A DNA stretch of 64,000 bases from Nitrosopumilus ureiphilus (GCF_013407185.1 NZ_CP026995.1:871578-935577), one strand, 5' to 3'. Positions 1-9,466 are shown, counted from the stretch's first letter. Made by a program: numbers and translations. The notes: generated by a model from the sequence alone, not told the origin.

Positions 1-930
1 AATGATGAACAGTTTGAAGAAACGTTTCTGAGTAACAATGATGAACGATACTCAACATATGATCAGTCTTTAACAACTAACTTCTCTTCCCAACAATGCG
101 CAGAATTGTTTGACAGGATTCATCAAGAATTCAAAGACAAACCCTGTGCATGTTGCAATCCTCCTCCTGGTGAACCTGTTTGTGAACCTGTAGGGTTTGA
201 CACCGTTCTAGCAGGAAATAAAGAATTCCGTGATTCTGGATGCGAATATATTTACAAAGAATGGGCACACTTGACAAACGACATTGAAACTGCAAGCTGG
301 TTGATGTATCCTACTTACTACAATATTGACATGCTCAAAACAAATTTTTCAAAAGAGATACCAATTGCAGTAGAATACCGGGGATATGATGAGTGCTTGT
401 CATTCAAAGTAGTAATAAAACAACATGAAGGAAAAAGGCCTGTTATTGCTGAGAGGCTTTATGAGAATATATGTTCTGCAAACAAACAAGATGCGTACAG
501 ATTACCCTCATACAGAGCAGAATTGACGGATCATGGAGAACCTATCATACTGTCTAAGGGGAATTACCAACTGTTGTTATACAATATAGTGGATAAAGAA
601 GTAATAGATGAGGAAAGTAAACATGCAGGACAATTCTACTTTAGTTCACATTATGTTCCTGAGAAACAGTCAGAAAAACAAGGTTATGATTACACACAAC
701 CAGCTTCTAAAGTATTAAGGGATACGAGATGCGCAGAATGGTTTGATAAAATTATGCAAACTGGAAAAGATCTTGACTCTGAATTTGGTTTGAAATACGA
801 ACTAAGAGAAACTAACGTGTTCAGAGATCTCGAATGTGCAAGTTTTGTTACTGAATGGGGATTTTTGACTGATTATGATGTATGGAACATTGGAATTTCT
901 TGGGAAGAAATTGCTTCTGGACATGATTAG
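1..930 (+). CDS. Hypothetical protein with internal duplication, 5' end outside window
   Basis: The frame is open from the first base, so the gene starts upstream of the window; the apparent start near 106 lies inside it. I do not recognise a family. About 309 codons are visible and they contain a duplicated unit. The first copy has CAELFDRI followed by NKEFRDSGC and EWAHLTND; the second has CAEWFDKI followed by TNVFRDLEC and EWGFLTD. A cysteine-rich stretch (CACCNPPPGEPVCEP) follows the first CAE motif. No membrane segment is visible in this part. It precedes a pair of secreted proteins on the same strand and is probably exported too, but the signal peptide cannot be seen. Confidence 0.75.
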   Translation, partial: NDEQFEETFLSNNDERYSTYDQSLTTNFSSQQCAELFDRIHQEFKDKPCACCNPPPGEPVCEPVGFDTVLAGNKEFRDSGCEYIYKEWAHLTNDIETASWLMYPTYYNIDMLKTNFSKEIPIAVEYRGYDECLSFKVVIKQHEGKRPVIAERLYENICSANKQDAYRLPSYRAELTDHGEPIILSKGNYQLLLYNIVDKEVIDEESKHAGQFYFSSHYVPEKQSEKQGYDYTQPASKVLRDTRCAEWFDKIMQTGKDLDSEFGLKYELRETNVFRDLECASFVTEWGFLTDYDVWNIGISWEEIASGHD

Positions 931-969
931 AAAATAAAGACCAAATTCAAATCTATTGGGGTTTAAACC

Positions 970-1015
970 AAAGATTAGAACAATTTATGAACATCCTATA
1001 ATTCTTAGTCATATT
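970..1015 (+). promoter_or_regulatory. Shared promoter/leader block (copy 1)
   Basis: This block ends directly at the ATG of the next gene. It contains TTAGAACAATTTATGAACAT and then TAGTCATATT before the start codon. Nearly the same block precedes the minus-strand genes starting at 11280 and 7494. The TTTATGAA core fits an archaeal TATA box placed about 28 bases before the start codon, so the transcript is probably leaderless. Confidence 0.6.
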
Positions 1016-2095
1016 ATGAAGTATTTTGTAATTTTTCTAGTTTTGATTGGGATGGGAAGTATGGCATTTGCAGAAGAAATCCCAGTAAAAATTCAAACTC
1101 CAAACAATACGGACTTGATAATTACGGGTACTGTGGGGGATTTTCCTCCTCCAAGGGCCCCGCTTGTTACAATAATTATCGAAGACAAACTTGGCAAACC
1201 AATTTTAATTGAATCGACATATCCTGATGGAGTAGGCCATTTTTCATTAGAGATTAAAAGGCTTGGTACGTTATGGGAGGACGTAACAGAATTTTTTGTA
1301 AAGGCAAGAGTTGCAAAAACCACATCGTCTGATGCTGTGATAAAAGAACCAGAATATGGTGCGAAAAATCTAGGCAAAATTATCTGGAAGGAGGCATCAT
1401 ACCGCGGGCTTGAAGATGATGTTGGAACAATTCAGGTAATTGATCCTGACGTTAATCAGTTTAACAATGCAATAGACTTTCTCAGAGTAAAGGCATGGTC
1501 TGACAGTTCACCGCACAAAACTACGATTATACTCACAGAGACAGGAATGAACACCAACATCTTTGAAGGAGATGTAATCTTTTCTAACAAATACCATTTT
1601 TCAAGAGGTGTGCTTTTTGTGAGTAATGGGGATACTGCAACTGCGATGTATGCAGATACCACGCTCCCCGAATATATGGAATCTGATATCTACAAGTTAA
1701 ACGCCACTGCATTAATTGTTGGAAAGCGAGGGCCTCCAATGGAGAGAGCGCCAGCATCAAACTTTATGGTGCTAGATGTAGAAAAAATACCAATAGATGA
1801 TAATTTAATTTCAGTAGATCAACAAATTAGACTAGTGTCTGATCTGGAAAATCATATGGATAGAGTTCAACCGTTTGCATATTTGGTTCAAATACAAAAC
1901 AGTCAAAATCAGGTAGAGTCTTTATCTTGGCTTACTGGAAATCTTACCTCTTTTCAGAAAATAAATTTAGGAACCACTTGGATTCCATTAAAAGAAGGCA
2001 AATACTATGCAACTGTATTTGTTTGGGAATCCGTTAACAATCCCACTGCTTTATCCCCTCCGATGAGTATGGAGTTGTTTGTCAAGGGATTGTGA
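1016..2095 (+). CDS. Secreted S-layer-like repeat protein with Ig-like C-terminal domain
   Basis: The ATG at 1016 begins a clear signal peptide (MKYFVIFLVL..GSMAFA); a longer TTG-started frame from 956 would bury it. Residues about 35-110 look like a beta domain. The middle has VIDPDVN..., WSD and LTETGMNTNIFEGDV, the same surface-layer-like repeat found five times in the protein at 21732. The last 80 residues (FAYLVQIQN...VESLSWLTG...YYATVFVWE) match the C-terminal domain of the protein at 52781-53551. It is predicted to be extracellular and cell-wall associated. The gene ends 6 bases before the next gene, so the two are probably co-transcribed. The precise role is unknown. Confidence 0.8.
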   Translation: MKYFVIFLVLIGMGSMAFAEEIPVKIQTPNNTDLIITGTVGDFPPPRAPLVTIIIEDKLGKPILIESTYPDGVGHFSLEIKRLGTLWEDVTEFFVKARVAKTTSSDAVIKEPEYGAKNLGKIIWKEASYRGLEDDVGTIQVIDPDVNQFNNAIDFLRVKAWSDSSPHKTTIILTETGMNTNIFEGDVIFSNKYHFSRGVLFVSNGDTATAMYADTTLPEYMESDIYKLNATALIVGKRGPPMERAPASNFMVLDVEKIPIDDNLISVDQQIRLVSDLENHMDRVQPFAYLVQIQNSQNQVESLSWLTGNLTSFQKINLGTTWIPLKEGKYYATVFVWESVNNPTALSPPMSMELFVKGL

Positions 2096-2101
2096 AATAA
2101 A

Positions 2102-4909
2102 ATGAAAAGTAGACTATTGATAATTATTGGAATTGCAGGTATATTTTTAGTTCCTATAAATTCTGCTCAAGGCTTGCCTAGTTTTTTGGACTGCAAATAT
2201 GATTCTAGTTTTGTGATTTCTACAAACAAGTTAGAATTTACCCAAGGAGAAACATTTGTACTCAATGTCAAAACAATACAAAATGATACTTCATTTGAAG
2301 TGCTTGTAATAAATCCAAAAGGGCAGGAAGTTTTTGCAGATGTTGTTGACGGTACAGACAAATTTGGTTACACTCAGGCAAGATTTCACATACCAGATGA
2401 TGCACTACAAGGAACTTGGAGTATTTTTGTAACTGCAAAACCATCTCAACAACAACAAGTTATTTTCATCGGAGTTGATGAAACCCCGCAATCAATAATT
2501 TCAATAAAATCTTCATATGTAAATTATGAATACAAAGTAGACGATGCATCGTTTTTGGTTGCAGGAGAACCAAACACTGGTATTCAGATAAATGTGCTAG
2601 ATCATAATAATGAAAAAACAAATATCTACATAATTACGCTGACGCCAGAAGGTAAATGCAACTTTACTCTTGATCTGGATGGATACAAGCCGGGTGTGTA
2701 TGCCGTTGAGGTTACTGACCATAATGATAAGGCAATTGCCACATTTACTGTGGGATTACAACCATCAACAGGTCAAATTGATGTCAGTACTGACTCTGCC
2801 AAATACTCTTCAGGAGAAACAGTTTTGATATCAGTAGAATCAGGACCAATGATAAAATTACAAATATCCATAATGGGACCTCTTGGCAATGTCATCGAGA
2901 AAATTCTTGCAACTACTGACCAAAACGGTAGATTATCTGAATCATTCACAATCCCACAAAATGCTACAGAAGGCACTTGGAGCATTAAATCCGCATCCGG
3001 CTCAAATTTTGATATAACCGAATTTACAGTGATTGCACAAATTGATTCCCTTTCCAAAATTCGGATGCCACCTTCAATATCTGACCCGATGTATCTATGG
3101 AATGACAAGGATCTGATTCTGGATGGAAACATATTCTCAATCCGTGGTGTTTCAGAAAATGTGACTGCATTTGACATTAAAATTAACAAATTCTTCAAAG
3201 GAGAATCAGCATCTGATATGATTACCGTGTTTGATTATGATTCAAAATTTCTTTTTCCTGTGGGACAAGATGCATTAATCTATCTGAAAAAAATTGAAAA
3301 TTCTTATGAAATATCTCCATACACAGTAGAGACTACAATTAATTGCAGTGCAAGAGACAGAATTCCATTATCCACGTTACCTGGAGAACCCATAGGTCGT
3401 GGAGGTCCTACTTTGGAATTTGTTCCAGATCATCCATGCATCCCATCATATTACACTGGAATACTCTCTAACAATGATTCATCAACTGACACTGTTCCCT
3501 ATAGAACTCCTGGAGGAAGTTTTTCTCCTGACAAAACTGTATATCCGACACCTTGGGAAGACAGACCTCCATTAAAACAATTCAAAGATGGAATTGATTC
3601 TAAAGTGATCCACTGTAATGATGATTTGGTGTTGGTTCAAAAGTACAACGGTTTTCCTGCATGTGTAAGAGAACAAACAATTCCAAAATTAATTGAGAGA
3701 GGGTGGAACAATAAAAATAGTGAAAACACAGTTGGCTGGAAAAAATACATCATGATTGAATCAAGTAGGATAGACAAATCCAGAATAACAGACAGGTTGA
3801 CAATTCATCATTTAGGAGAAATCCAACATGGCTCAATTTTGAACAAGTTGTTTGTAGGGGTCGATGGTTGTAAGAATAAAACTGATTTGTGTGCATTGCC
3901 TAGAGGGATATCCCTAGATAAAACAAATCCATTAAATATCCCTGCACATGATTCTGACACTTTTTCTGTAACTCTAAACGAAAAACAGGCAAACTATCTT
4001 TTTTCACAGCTAGAGTGGATAATTGAAGAAAATTGGATTTACACTGCTATACAGTGGAAAGAGAATTACTACCTTCTTGTATTTTCAACATTTGATCAAA
4101 CCAGAACTCCAGACGTGAAAATGAAACTAGTTGACATTCCTCTACAACCTGTTAGTTTGGAGAGTGGAGGAAATCTGAACTATACAATTCAGGTTGATGC
4201 ATGGGCAACGTATGGAACCTCTGCCCAGATAGATCTTAGTGCAGTTCAGAGTGCAAAAGATTCTGGCATGGATGTATGGATTGAACCTGAAACTCTAATA
4301 ATTCCTGAACGAAGTAATGCCACTGCAACCTTGTTCATACAAGCCAGTGACGATGCAAATGCTGGCATCTATGATGTCCGTGTCATCGGATACGCAAATG
4401 GAAATAATGCGGGTCTTCATTGCAGTAATACAATATGTCCTACAATAAACATAGGCAATTCCAATTGGTCTATTCGTACGTTTGGCTCGGGTACCAACAT
4501 GGCCATCGGTGGAATTTCACAACCGGACAACACTTGGATGGAGATTGAATTGAACAAAAATGAATTCTTTGAGGATGACATTGTAGAGATCAAGACATAT
4601 CTGGTGAACAACAGTACTGATACACTGACATTTATTCCAGATCAAATATTGATCAAAGTGATAAAAGCTCAGCCTGTAGGATACTATGAAAATCTTTACG
4701 GGATTAATGCAAGATATGAATCAGACGAACCTTTCATATTGGAGCCTAATTCAAAAACACTTTTGGTGAGACCATTTTATTGGAATCAGATGACTTTTCA
4801 AAATTTTGATGATGAACAAAGACTAGAGCCAAGACAACACAAAATGATAGCTAAATTTGTAGGGGAAAATCATGCATGGAATGATGATGTTATGTTTGAA
4901 ATAAAATAG
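2102..4909 (+). CDS. Large secreted multidomain protein: Ig-like, NTR-like and PLKQ module
   Basis: This 935-residue protein starts with a signal peptide (MKSRLLIIIG..INSAQG). Residues about 30-320 hold three Ig/MG2-like beta domains, each with a pattern like YTQGETF..I..P.G and GTWSIFV or GTWSIKS. Residues about 330-430 fit a netrin/TIMP-like domain (LDGNIFSI, FFKGES, ...YEISPYTVETTINC). The PLKQ...PACV...KLIERGW module is at about residues 490-535. A C-terminal half of beta-rich sequence follows, with no membrane anchor. It probably forms a tandem transcription unit with the gene before it. Adhesion, surface structure or inhibitor function are all possible; the domain calls are by eye. Confidence 0.8.
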   Translation: MKSRLLIIIGIAGIFLVPINSAQGLPSFLDCKYDSSFVISTNKLEFTQGETFVLNVKTIQNDTSFEVLVINPKGQEVFADVVDGTDKFGYTQARFHIPDDALQGTWSIFVTAKPSQQQQVIFIGVDETPQSIISIKSSYVNYEYKVDDASFLVAGEPNTGIQINVLDHNNEKTNIYIITLTPEGKCNFTLDLDGYKPGVYAVEVTDHNDKAIATFTVGLQPSTGQIDVSTDSAKYSSGETVLISVESGPMIKLQISIMGPLGNVIEKILATTDQNGRLSESFTIPQNATEGTWSIKSASGSNFDITEFTVIAQIDSLSKIRMPPSISDPMYLWNDKDLILDGNIFSIRGVSENVTAFDIKINKFFKGESASDMITVFDYDSKFLFPVGQDALIYLKKIENSYEISPYTVETTINCSARDRIPLSTLPGEPIGRGGPTLEFVPDHPCIPSYYTGILSNNDSSTDTVPYRTPGGSFSPDKTVYPTPWEDRPPLKQFKDGIDSKVIHCNDDLVLVQKYNGFPACVREQTIPKLIERGWNNKNSENTVGWKKYIMIESSRIDKSRITDRLTIHHLGEIQHGSILNKLFVGVDGCKNKTDLCALPRGISLDKTNPLNIPAHDSDTFSVTLNEKQANYLFSQLEWIIEENWIYTAIQWKENYYLLVFSTFDQTRTPDVKMKLVDIPLQPVSLESGGNLNYTIQVDAWATYGTSAQIDLSAVQSAKDSGMDVWIEPETLIIPERSNATATLFIQASDDANAGIYDVRVIGYANGNNAGLHCSNTICPTINIGNSNWSIRTFGSGTNMAIGGISQPDNTWMEIELNKNEFFEDDIVEIKTYLVNNSTDTLTFIPDQILIKVIKAQPVGYYENLYGINARYESDEPFILEPNSKTLLVRPFYWNQMTFQNFDDEQRLEPRQHKMIAKFVGENHAWNDDVMFEIK

Positions 4910-5004
4910 AGTTCAAACTTATTGGGATTTGAACTAAGTTTAAGATCAAAAAAGAATAAAAATCCAAAACCCCTATTATTTTACATGAAAAGGTATCAGT
5001 CAGT

Positions 5005-5418
5005 TTGAAAAATATATTGTCAATTATTTTCCTAATTTTGATTATCCTTGTAAGTTCTTTTTTAATTTATGATGCGCTTGGAAATAACGGTAATGTTGTA
5101 TGGTCAAAAGCATATTGGATAATCACATTTGCTCAAATACCTGACAGTCAGTGGGCAGAAAAATACGACTTGTATCCAATTGTTATTGCATACAAGCAAA
5201 AATATCCTGACACCATCTTAACACAAGATTTGGGATATGTTGGAAAATATTTAGATTACACAGTTTCAAATTTAACTAATTCTCCACGTTTACACATATG
5301 GATAATCAATGATGACCGAGATCATTTTTACCTTAAATGTGAAGACTCTTTCAAATCATCACCAATTACTGTGCCAATGCAGGTCAGTGACTTTAACTGC
5401 AATGACCAAACCCCCTAG
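5005..5418 (+). CDS. Hypothetical signal-anchored protein
   Basis: The frame begins with TTG at 5005; no ATG is available in frame, and AGGT lies upstream at a suitable distance. Residues 1-25 form a strongly hydrophobic segment (SIIFLILIILVSSFLIYDAL), either an uncleaved anchor or a signal peptide. The remaining 110 residues are hydrophilic and rich in aromatic residues, with two cysteines near the C-terminus. No family is recognised. It follows the large secreted protein by 95 bases in the same direction and may be read through from it. Confidence 0.6.
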   Translation: MKNILSIIFLILIILVSSFLIYDALGNNGNVVWSKAYWIITFAQIPDSQWAEKYDLYPIVIAYKQKYPDTILTQDLGYVGKYLDYTVSNLTNSPRLHIWIINDDRDHFYLKCEDSFKSSPITVPMQVSDFNCNDQTP

Positions 5419-5514
5419 GATTCCCACATCATAGTCAAACTTGTATGGATTTGAACTTATTTTATTAAAAATGACTGTATCAATCTATTACTTTAACACC
5501 ATTTGAACAAATCT

Positions 5515-6276
5515 TTAATCAAACGTAATTGGTCCATGAAACTCTATTGTTATTGGCACATCAAATGGAATCATGTTTTTAAAGTATTCATAATAGTATG
5601 ATTGTGCGTCATCATGTTTTTCTAATTCACTTTCAAGAATTCCTATAGATACTCCAGTTCCTGGCGCACCTCCGCTTCCAACACTAACTAATTCAGGAAG
5701 AATATCAAAATTGCTAGTTATTATTGATTGAGCCATTTTGGCTTTGATATGTACTGGCAGTGAGTTTGTCTCCTTTGATAAAACTACAATATCGCCCATC
5801 TCCACGTCATTTGCTGCATCAATTCTATAGAAATAGATATCAGTATTATTGAACTGGATAGATTCTTGCAATTGAGGACCAAATTCAGCTGTTTTCCATG
5901 AGTGTTGATCTTTGTTTATTACATTTTTGGCATACTCGGCTCCATATTGTTCTTTTGTAAAATCCCGAACTGATACAGTAAAAGCACCTTTGTTAACCCA
6001 AGTAACAGTGTCATTTTCTTCTAAATTTATTACAAGAGACCAAGGTGCAATAGTCATCCTAGTTCCACTATTGTCAGTTACATCATAAATGATGATGGTA
6101 TTTTTGTCTATAAGTGTTGGATCTAAATGACATTCAGCTCCTCTTTGAATGTATTTTTTCCCACATTGTAGTTTTGGTATTTCAAAAGGTCTACTTTCAT
6201 CAAAAGAATATAGTGAAAAAAAGATGTAAGAACTAAATATCACAATTGCAATTATTATCAATAGTCTAATCTTCAT
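5515..6276 (-). CDS. Secreted cupredoxin-like protein lacking copper ligands
   Basis: An N-terminal hydrophobic segment (MKIRLLIIIAIVIFSSYIFF) is followed by a cupredoxin-like fold at about residues 58-166. LEENDTVTWVNKG matches the plastocyanin-type strand that usually leads to the first copper His, but here the sequence runs on as AFTVSV without His. The C-terminal loop (YFYRIDAANDVEMGDIVVL) has the usual Y-x-Y start and the M-G-x-I end, but neither the Cys nor the second His. The domain is therefore probably metal-free and structural or binding. The gene starts 3 bases after the stop of the gene at 7494-6280, so the two are co-transcribed. About 85 C-terminal residues are of unknown type. 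Confidence 0.75.
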   Translation of the reverse strand: MKIRLLIIIAIVIFSSYIFFSLYSFDESRPFEIPKLQCGKKYIQRGAECHLDPTLIDKNTIIIYDVTDNSGTRMTIAPWSLVINLEENDTVTWVNKGAFTVSVRDFTKEQYGAEYAKNVINKDQHSWKTAEFGPQLQESIQFNNTDIYFYRIDAANDVEMGDIVVLSKETNSLPVHIKAKMAQSIITSNFDILPELVSVGSGGAPGTGVSIGILESELEKHDDAQSYYYEYFKNMIPFDVPITIEFHGPITFD

Positions 6277-6279
6277 TTT

Positions 6280-7494
6280 CTATTTCTCCACTACATGAAA
6301 CTCTTTACTTGCTGTTGTTGGAAAATACTTGTTTGGTTGTTCAAATATTACAGTAACAGTGTATGTTCCAGGATTTTTTATTGTAATATTTCCAAAGAGT
6401 TTATGACGATCAGTAGAATTGATTTCAAAATCATGCATTATAAGATAAGGGTCGCAAAGAGGCTCTTGTCCCCATCCTTGTAGTTTTCCATCCTCACCAG
6501 GATAACTTACATTAATTCCTGCACACTCATGACCATAGCCGGATATTACAAAAGAAAAAGAATATTCTTCACCCAACTTATATTCATCTTTGAGTCCGAC
6601 TATCTCAACGGTATAACGTTCTCGATATTTTTCTTCTATTGGATTTGGTTTTGGTAAAAGCAATGCTTTGGGTTTTTCTAATTTTTCAAAATCAATAATG
6701 TGTTTGGTGTTAAGATTGAAAAATCCACTTTGATCACTAATGCAGTCAGGAATTGAATCATAGATTCGTCCTGAGATTTCATATGAAACTGGTAAATCAA
6801 AAATCAAGAGATTTTCATTAAAGCTTCCATCTGCATGCTCATCAAGCCATCGTCCAAATTCCACACAATCTTCATTGTTTAGAATTGTCTCAATGTCATA
6901 CAGTCTTTCTTTTGGGGTCAGAATTGCCCATCCGCGCTCAAGTAATTTTTCTTTGGTTTCAGGATTTACGCATACAGGAGAGCCATCATATCTTGCAACT
7001 AGAGTTAACGATTCCTTGCATTGTATTTCATCGATTGGAATTCCTGACTTGAACTGTTTTAGTGGAGAGATGATATAATCATAAGCAACTTGCCTTATTT
7101 GCTCAATTTCTGCGTGTTCCAAAAGAGAGGTTGGTGTGCATGTTTGAGGTCTTAAATTTTGTCCGTCATCATATGCAAAAACAACATATTCTAAATTCTT
7201 TGTGAAATTATAACCCCAGAGCCACTCTGAAGATATTATTGAAATGGTTTCTTGTGAGATTCCTTTGAAGTTCTCTATTATTGAAAATTGTGTTATTGCA
7301 TCATTTTTACCATTAGATGAGCTACGTTCACTAGGAACATATTCTTTTGATAGTACTTGGCCTGCAAAAACAACATCTGATTCTGCAAAAGATTGAATCG
7401 TATTTACTCCTCCACAAGACAATCCATAAACAGAATTACTTGCAGTAAAAGAAACAAGAGAAATCAACACCAGAAAAATTATAAAATACTTCAT
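6280..7494 (-). CDS. Secreted NTR/TIMP-like protein with PLKQ module and Ig-like domain
   Basis: The signal peptide is MKYFIIFLVL..SNSVYG, followed by LSCGG, so mature residues begin near a cysteine as in netrin/TIMP-like domains. The NTR-like part covers about residues 25-130 (SDVVFAGQVL, FSIIENFKG, YVVFAYDDG, QTCTPTS). The PLKQ...PVCV...KLLERGW module follows, encoded at about 6928-7065. A beta-sandwich domain of about 115 residues ends the protein (KLGEEYSFSFVISG ... GTYTVTVIFE), with no membrane anchor. It is the first gene of a two-gene unit with the cupredoxin-like gene and is driven by the shared promoter block. Confidence 0.8.
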   Translation of the reverse strand: MKYFIIFLVLISLVSFTASNSVYGLSCGGVNTIQSFAESDVVFAGQVLSKEYVPSERSSSNGKNDAITQFSIIENFKGISQETISIISSEWLWGYNFTKNLEYVVFAYDDGQNLRPQTCTPTSLLEHAEIEQIRQVAYDYIISPLKQFKSGIPIDEIQCKESLTLVARYDGSPVCVNPETKEKLLERGWAILTPKERLYDIETILNNEDCVEFGRWLDEHADGSFNENLLIFDLPVSYEISGRIYDSIPDCISDQSGFFNLNTKHIIDFEKLEKPKALLLPKPNPIEEKYRERYTVEIVGLKDEYKLGEEYSFSFVISGYGHECAGINVSYPGEDGKLQGWGQEPLCDPYLIMHDFEINSTDRHKLFGNITIKNPGTYTVTVIFEQPNKYFPTTASKEFHVVEK

Positions 7495-7541
7495 AATATG
7501 ACTAACAAAATAATTGGAAGCTCATAAAGTGTTCTAATGAT
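7495..7541 (-). promoter_or_regulatory. Shared promoter/leader block (copy 2)
   Basis: On the minus strand this reads TTAGAACACTTTATGAGC, then TTAGTCATATT directly before the ATG at 7494. It matches the blocks before 1016 and 11280. The TATA-like TTTATGAG is about 28 bases upstream of the start codon, as expected for a leaderless transcript. Confidence 0.6.
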
Positions 7542-7634
7542 TGGTTCAAATCCATACAGGTCCACACTTATGAATTAAATCATCAAAAATTAAACTACAA
7601 AGGGGTTTATCAACAATCATTTTCTTTTTTTATT

Positions 7635-7946
7635 ATGAAATTAAAATTATTTTATATCTTGTTAATTGCATTACCACTGTATGGAATCATCATATCAGTG
7701 GCATTCAGCATTCATAATTCTATGGTACATGAATCAGGCCTCTTTTTGTTTAATTTTATAGTTGAAAGCGTGATTGTGCCACCAATGTCGATATCGTTTA
7801 GTGGTATGTTGGGTTTTTTGTCAAAAATATCATACATCCTCCCAGACATCATAATCAAAATAATTGCCAATTTGTTATTCTGGATATCCGTTGTGATAAT
7901 CGGAAAACTGTATTTTAGATCAAAACCCCGTATCAAACCCCAATAG
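7635..7946 (+). CDS. Small membrane protein
   Basis: This 103-residue protein starts at an ATG. It has an N-terminal hydrophobic segment (FYILLIALPLYGIIISVAF), a middle segment (about 40-70) and a C-terminal segment (IIIKIIANLLFWISVVIIGKLYF) followed by a basic tail (RSKPRIKPQ). Two or three membrane passes are likely. No family is recognised. A short stretch, VPPMSISFSGMLGFL, resembles VPMSILFWGVIGLI in the small minus-strand ORF at 11444-11632, so the two may be distant relatives. Confidence 0.55.
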   Translation: MKLKLFYILLIALPLYGIIISVAFSIHNSMVHESGLFLFNFIVESVIVPPMSISFSGMLGFLSKISYILPDIIIKIIANLLFWISVVIIGKLYFRSKPRIKPQ

Positions 7947-7996
7947 ATTTGGTTGTGTGGATTTTTTCGGGTTTGAACCCTAGTTTTCATTTTCTC

Positions 7997-9436
7997 TTAT
8001 TTTGTAGGGTCCATTACTTTTCCAATGAACAGAATATCATTTGTCATGTTATCCTGGATTAGAAATATGAAAGGATGGTCTGCTTTGAACAGTCGCCCTC
8101 CTGACTCATCAGTGTTAATTGCAGTGGCAGTTGCAGCCTCTGTTCCAATCTCATTTACTTCTACAAATGCCTTGTGAACTGCCTTTGATACAAACAACCC
8201 CTTGTAGCCAGTTATGCCACTAAGATCGGCCGGACCGAACACCGAAGTTATCCCCATGTCAGGCAGTGTTTCTTTCAAATCATATTCCGTATCAAGCGTA
8301 AATTTTGGGATATGTATGGTTCCTCTAAAATCTCTGAATTGACTCTTCCAGAGTTCTAAATTATCCAATGTGATTGAATCCTCAACTGACGGCATATCTT
8401 CTGCATCATGTGGCAAAATAATTAGCATTGAAAAAGAGTTTCCCTTGTATGGCATCTGAAGCATCTGCATCTGTTCTGTAGATGTATGGTTAAGGTTCAT
8501 TTTATGCTCATAAGTCATCATCGGAGCTGTCACAGTTTTTGTGGAGTCTACTGCAAAGTCACCATCATAGGTATTTTCCAGATCAAATGGATATTCCCAT
8601 GCCCCCTTGAAGTAGATTGTATTTGTTATTACCATTTTTGTCAAAGATGTGGTGGAGCCAGGTACAAGAAGTTCCTCTATTCTGTTTTGTGTTTTTGACT
8701 TTACCCAATCATTTATCTCAAGTCGTCCCTCATCTGTTGCAAAGTTTACAGTGTCAATCGAACTGTCATAGTATGTCTTTGCAGTGTCTGTATATTTCGG
8801 CAAAGGTGTAAAACCGTTTGCAAGCCACAATGCATTTGACATTTGTACTGTGTTCTCATCATTGTTTTTTTGATTCATCATGTTGATAAAAGACATGAAT
8901 CCAACTTGCCTTTCATTGTCGTCTGTCGGAAATCCGAATACATCTTGTATCTCTGCTGCAGTGTCGCCTTTTGCACCTTCATACAGTATTGAAAATGCAG
9001 TAGAGATGCTAGGAGATGAGAAAAATACATTTTCGTTTTTCTCTTTTGATATTTGCCTGTAAAAATCAAGTGTGAATTGGTTGTTTGACTCTGTTATTTT
9101 TTTGGCAAGTGCAGAGTCAGAAGGAATAGTTTTGATTGGTTTTATTGTTGTGTTTAGTTTTACAGGATTGTCGGCCCATCCTCTTTCAATCAGTTTTTCT
9201 TTTGTTTGTAAAGTAACACAGGCAGGAGAACCGTCGTGTTTTTGGATTAAGACAAGATTAACTTTGCATTGTATTTCAAATATTGGAATTCCCAAGTTGG
9301 ATTGCTTTAATGGAGGATCATCAGTATCCTTCTCTAACAGATTGTACTGAGAATTGTTTTCTGCAAAGGATTCCTGAATGCCAACAGTGCCAAAAACAAT
9401 CAACAAGATAACTCCAAATACGTATATCATGATCAT
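7997..9436 (-). CDS. Secreted serpin with N-terminal PLKQ module
   Basis: A signal peptide (about residues 1-25) is followed by the PLKQ...PACV...KLIERGW module (about 42-88) and a full-length serpin domain (about 100-479). Serpin features are clear: NVFFSSPSISTAFSILYEGA, TNTIYFKGAW, and the distal HPFIFLIQD...ILFIGKV. The reactive-loop hinge GTEAATATAI (about 431-440) keeps small residues, which is the pattern of inhibitory serpins. The scissile bond lies near NTDESGG; the P1 residue cannot be fixed by eye, but the loop is acidic and small rather than basic. It likely inhibits serine or cysteine proteases outside the cell. ATGs at 9436 and 9430 are both possible starts. I know of no other serpin carrying this N-terminal module. 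Confidence 0.9.
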   Translation of the reverse strand: MIMIYVFGVILLIVFGTVGIQESFAENNSQYNLLEKDTDDPPLKQSNLGIPIFEIQCKVNLVLIQKHDGSPACVTLQTKEKLIERGWADNPVKLNTTIKPIKTIPSDSALAKKITESNNQFTLDFYRQISKEKNENVFFSSPSISTAFSILYEGAKGDTAAEIQDVFGFPTDDNERQVGFMSFINMMNQKNNDENTVQMSNALWLANGFTPLPKYTDTAKTYYDSSIDTVNFATDEGRLEINDWVKSKTQNRIEELLVPGSTTSLTKMVITNTIYFKGAWEYPFDLENTYDGDFAVDSTKTVTAPMMTYEHKMNLNHTSTEQMQMLQMPYKGNSFSMLIILPHDAEDMPSVEDSITLDNLELWKSQFRDFRGTIHIPKFTLDTEYDLKETLPDMGITSVFGPADLSGITGYKGLFVSKAVHKAFVEVNEIGTEAATATAINTDESGGRLFKADHPFIFLIQDNMTNDILFIGKVMDPTK

Positions 9437-9452
9437 GGTCTTTTAGGACGCC

Positions 9453-9466
9453 TCATAAAGTGTTCT
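9453..9466 (-). promoter_or_regulatory. TATA-like element of the serpin gene
   Basis: The minus strand reads AGAACACTTTATGA, identical to the cores upstream of the genes at 7494 and 11280. Its distance fits transcription starting close to the second ATG (9430) of the serpin gene. The rest of the leader block is not conserved here. Confidence 0.5.

Noticed and set aside
7540-7565. GGTTCAAATCC, like a tRNA T arm
   Set aside because: No acceptor or anticodon stem can be formed around it; a related sequence recurs upstream of other surface genes.
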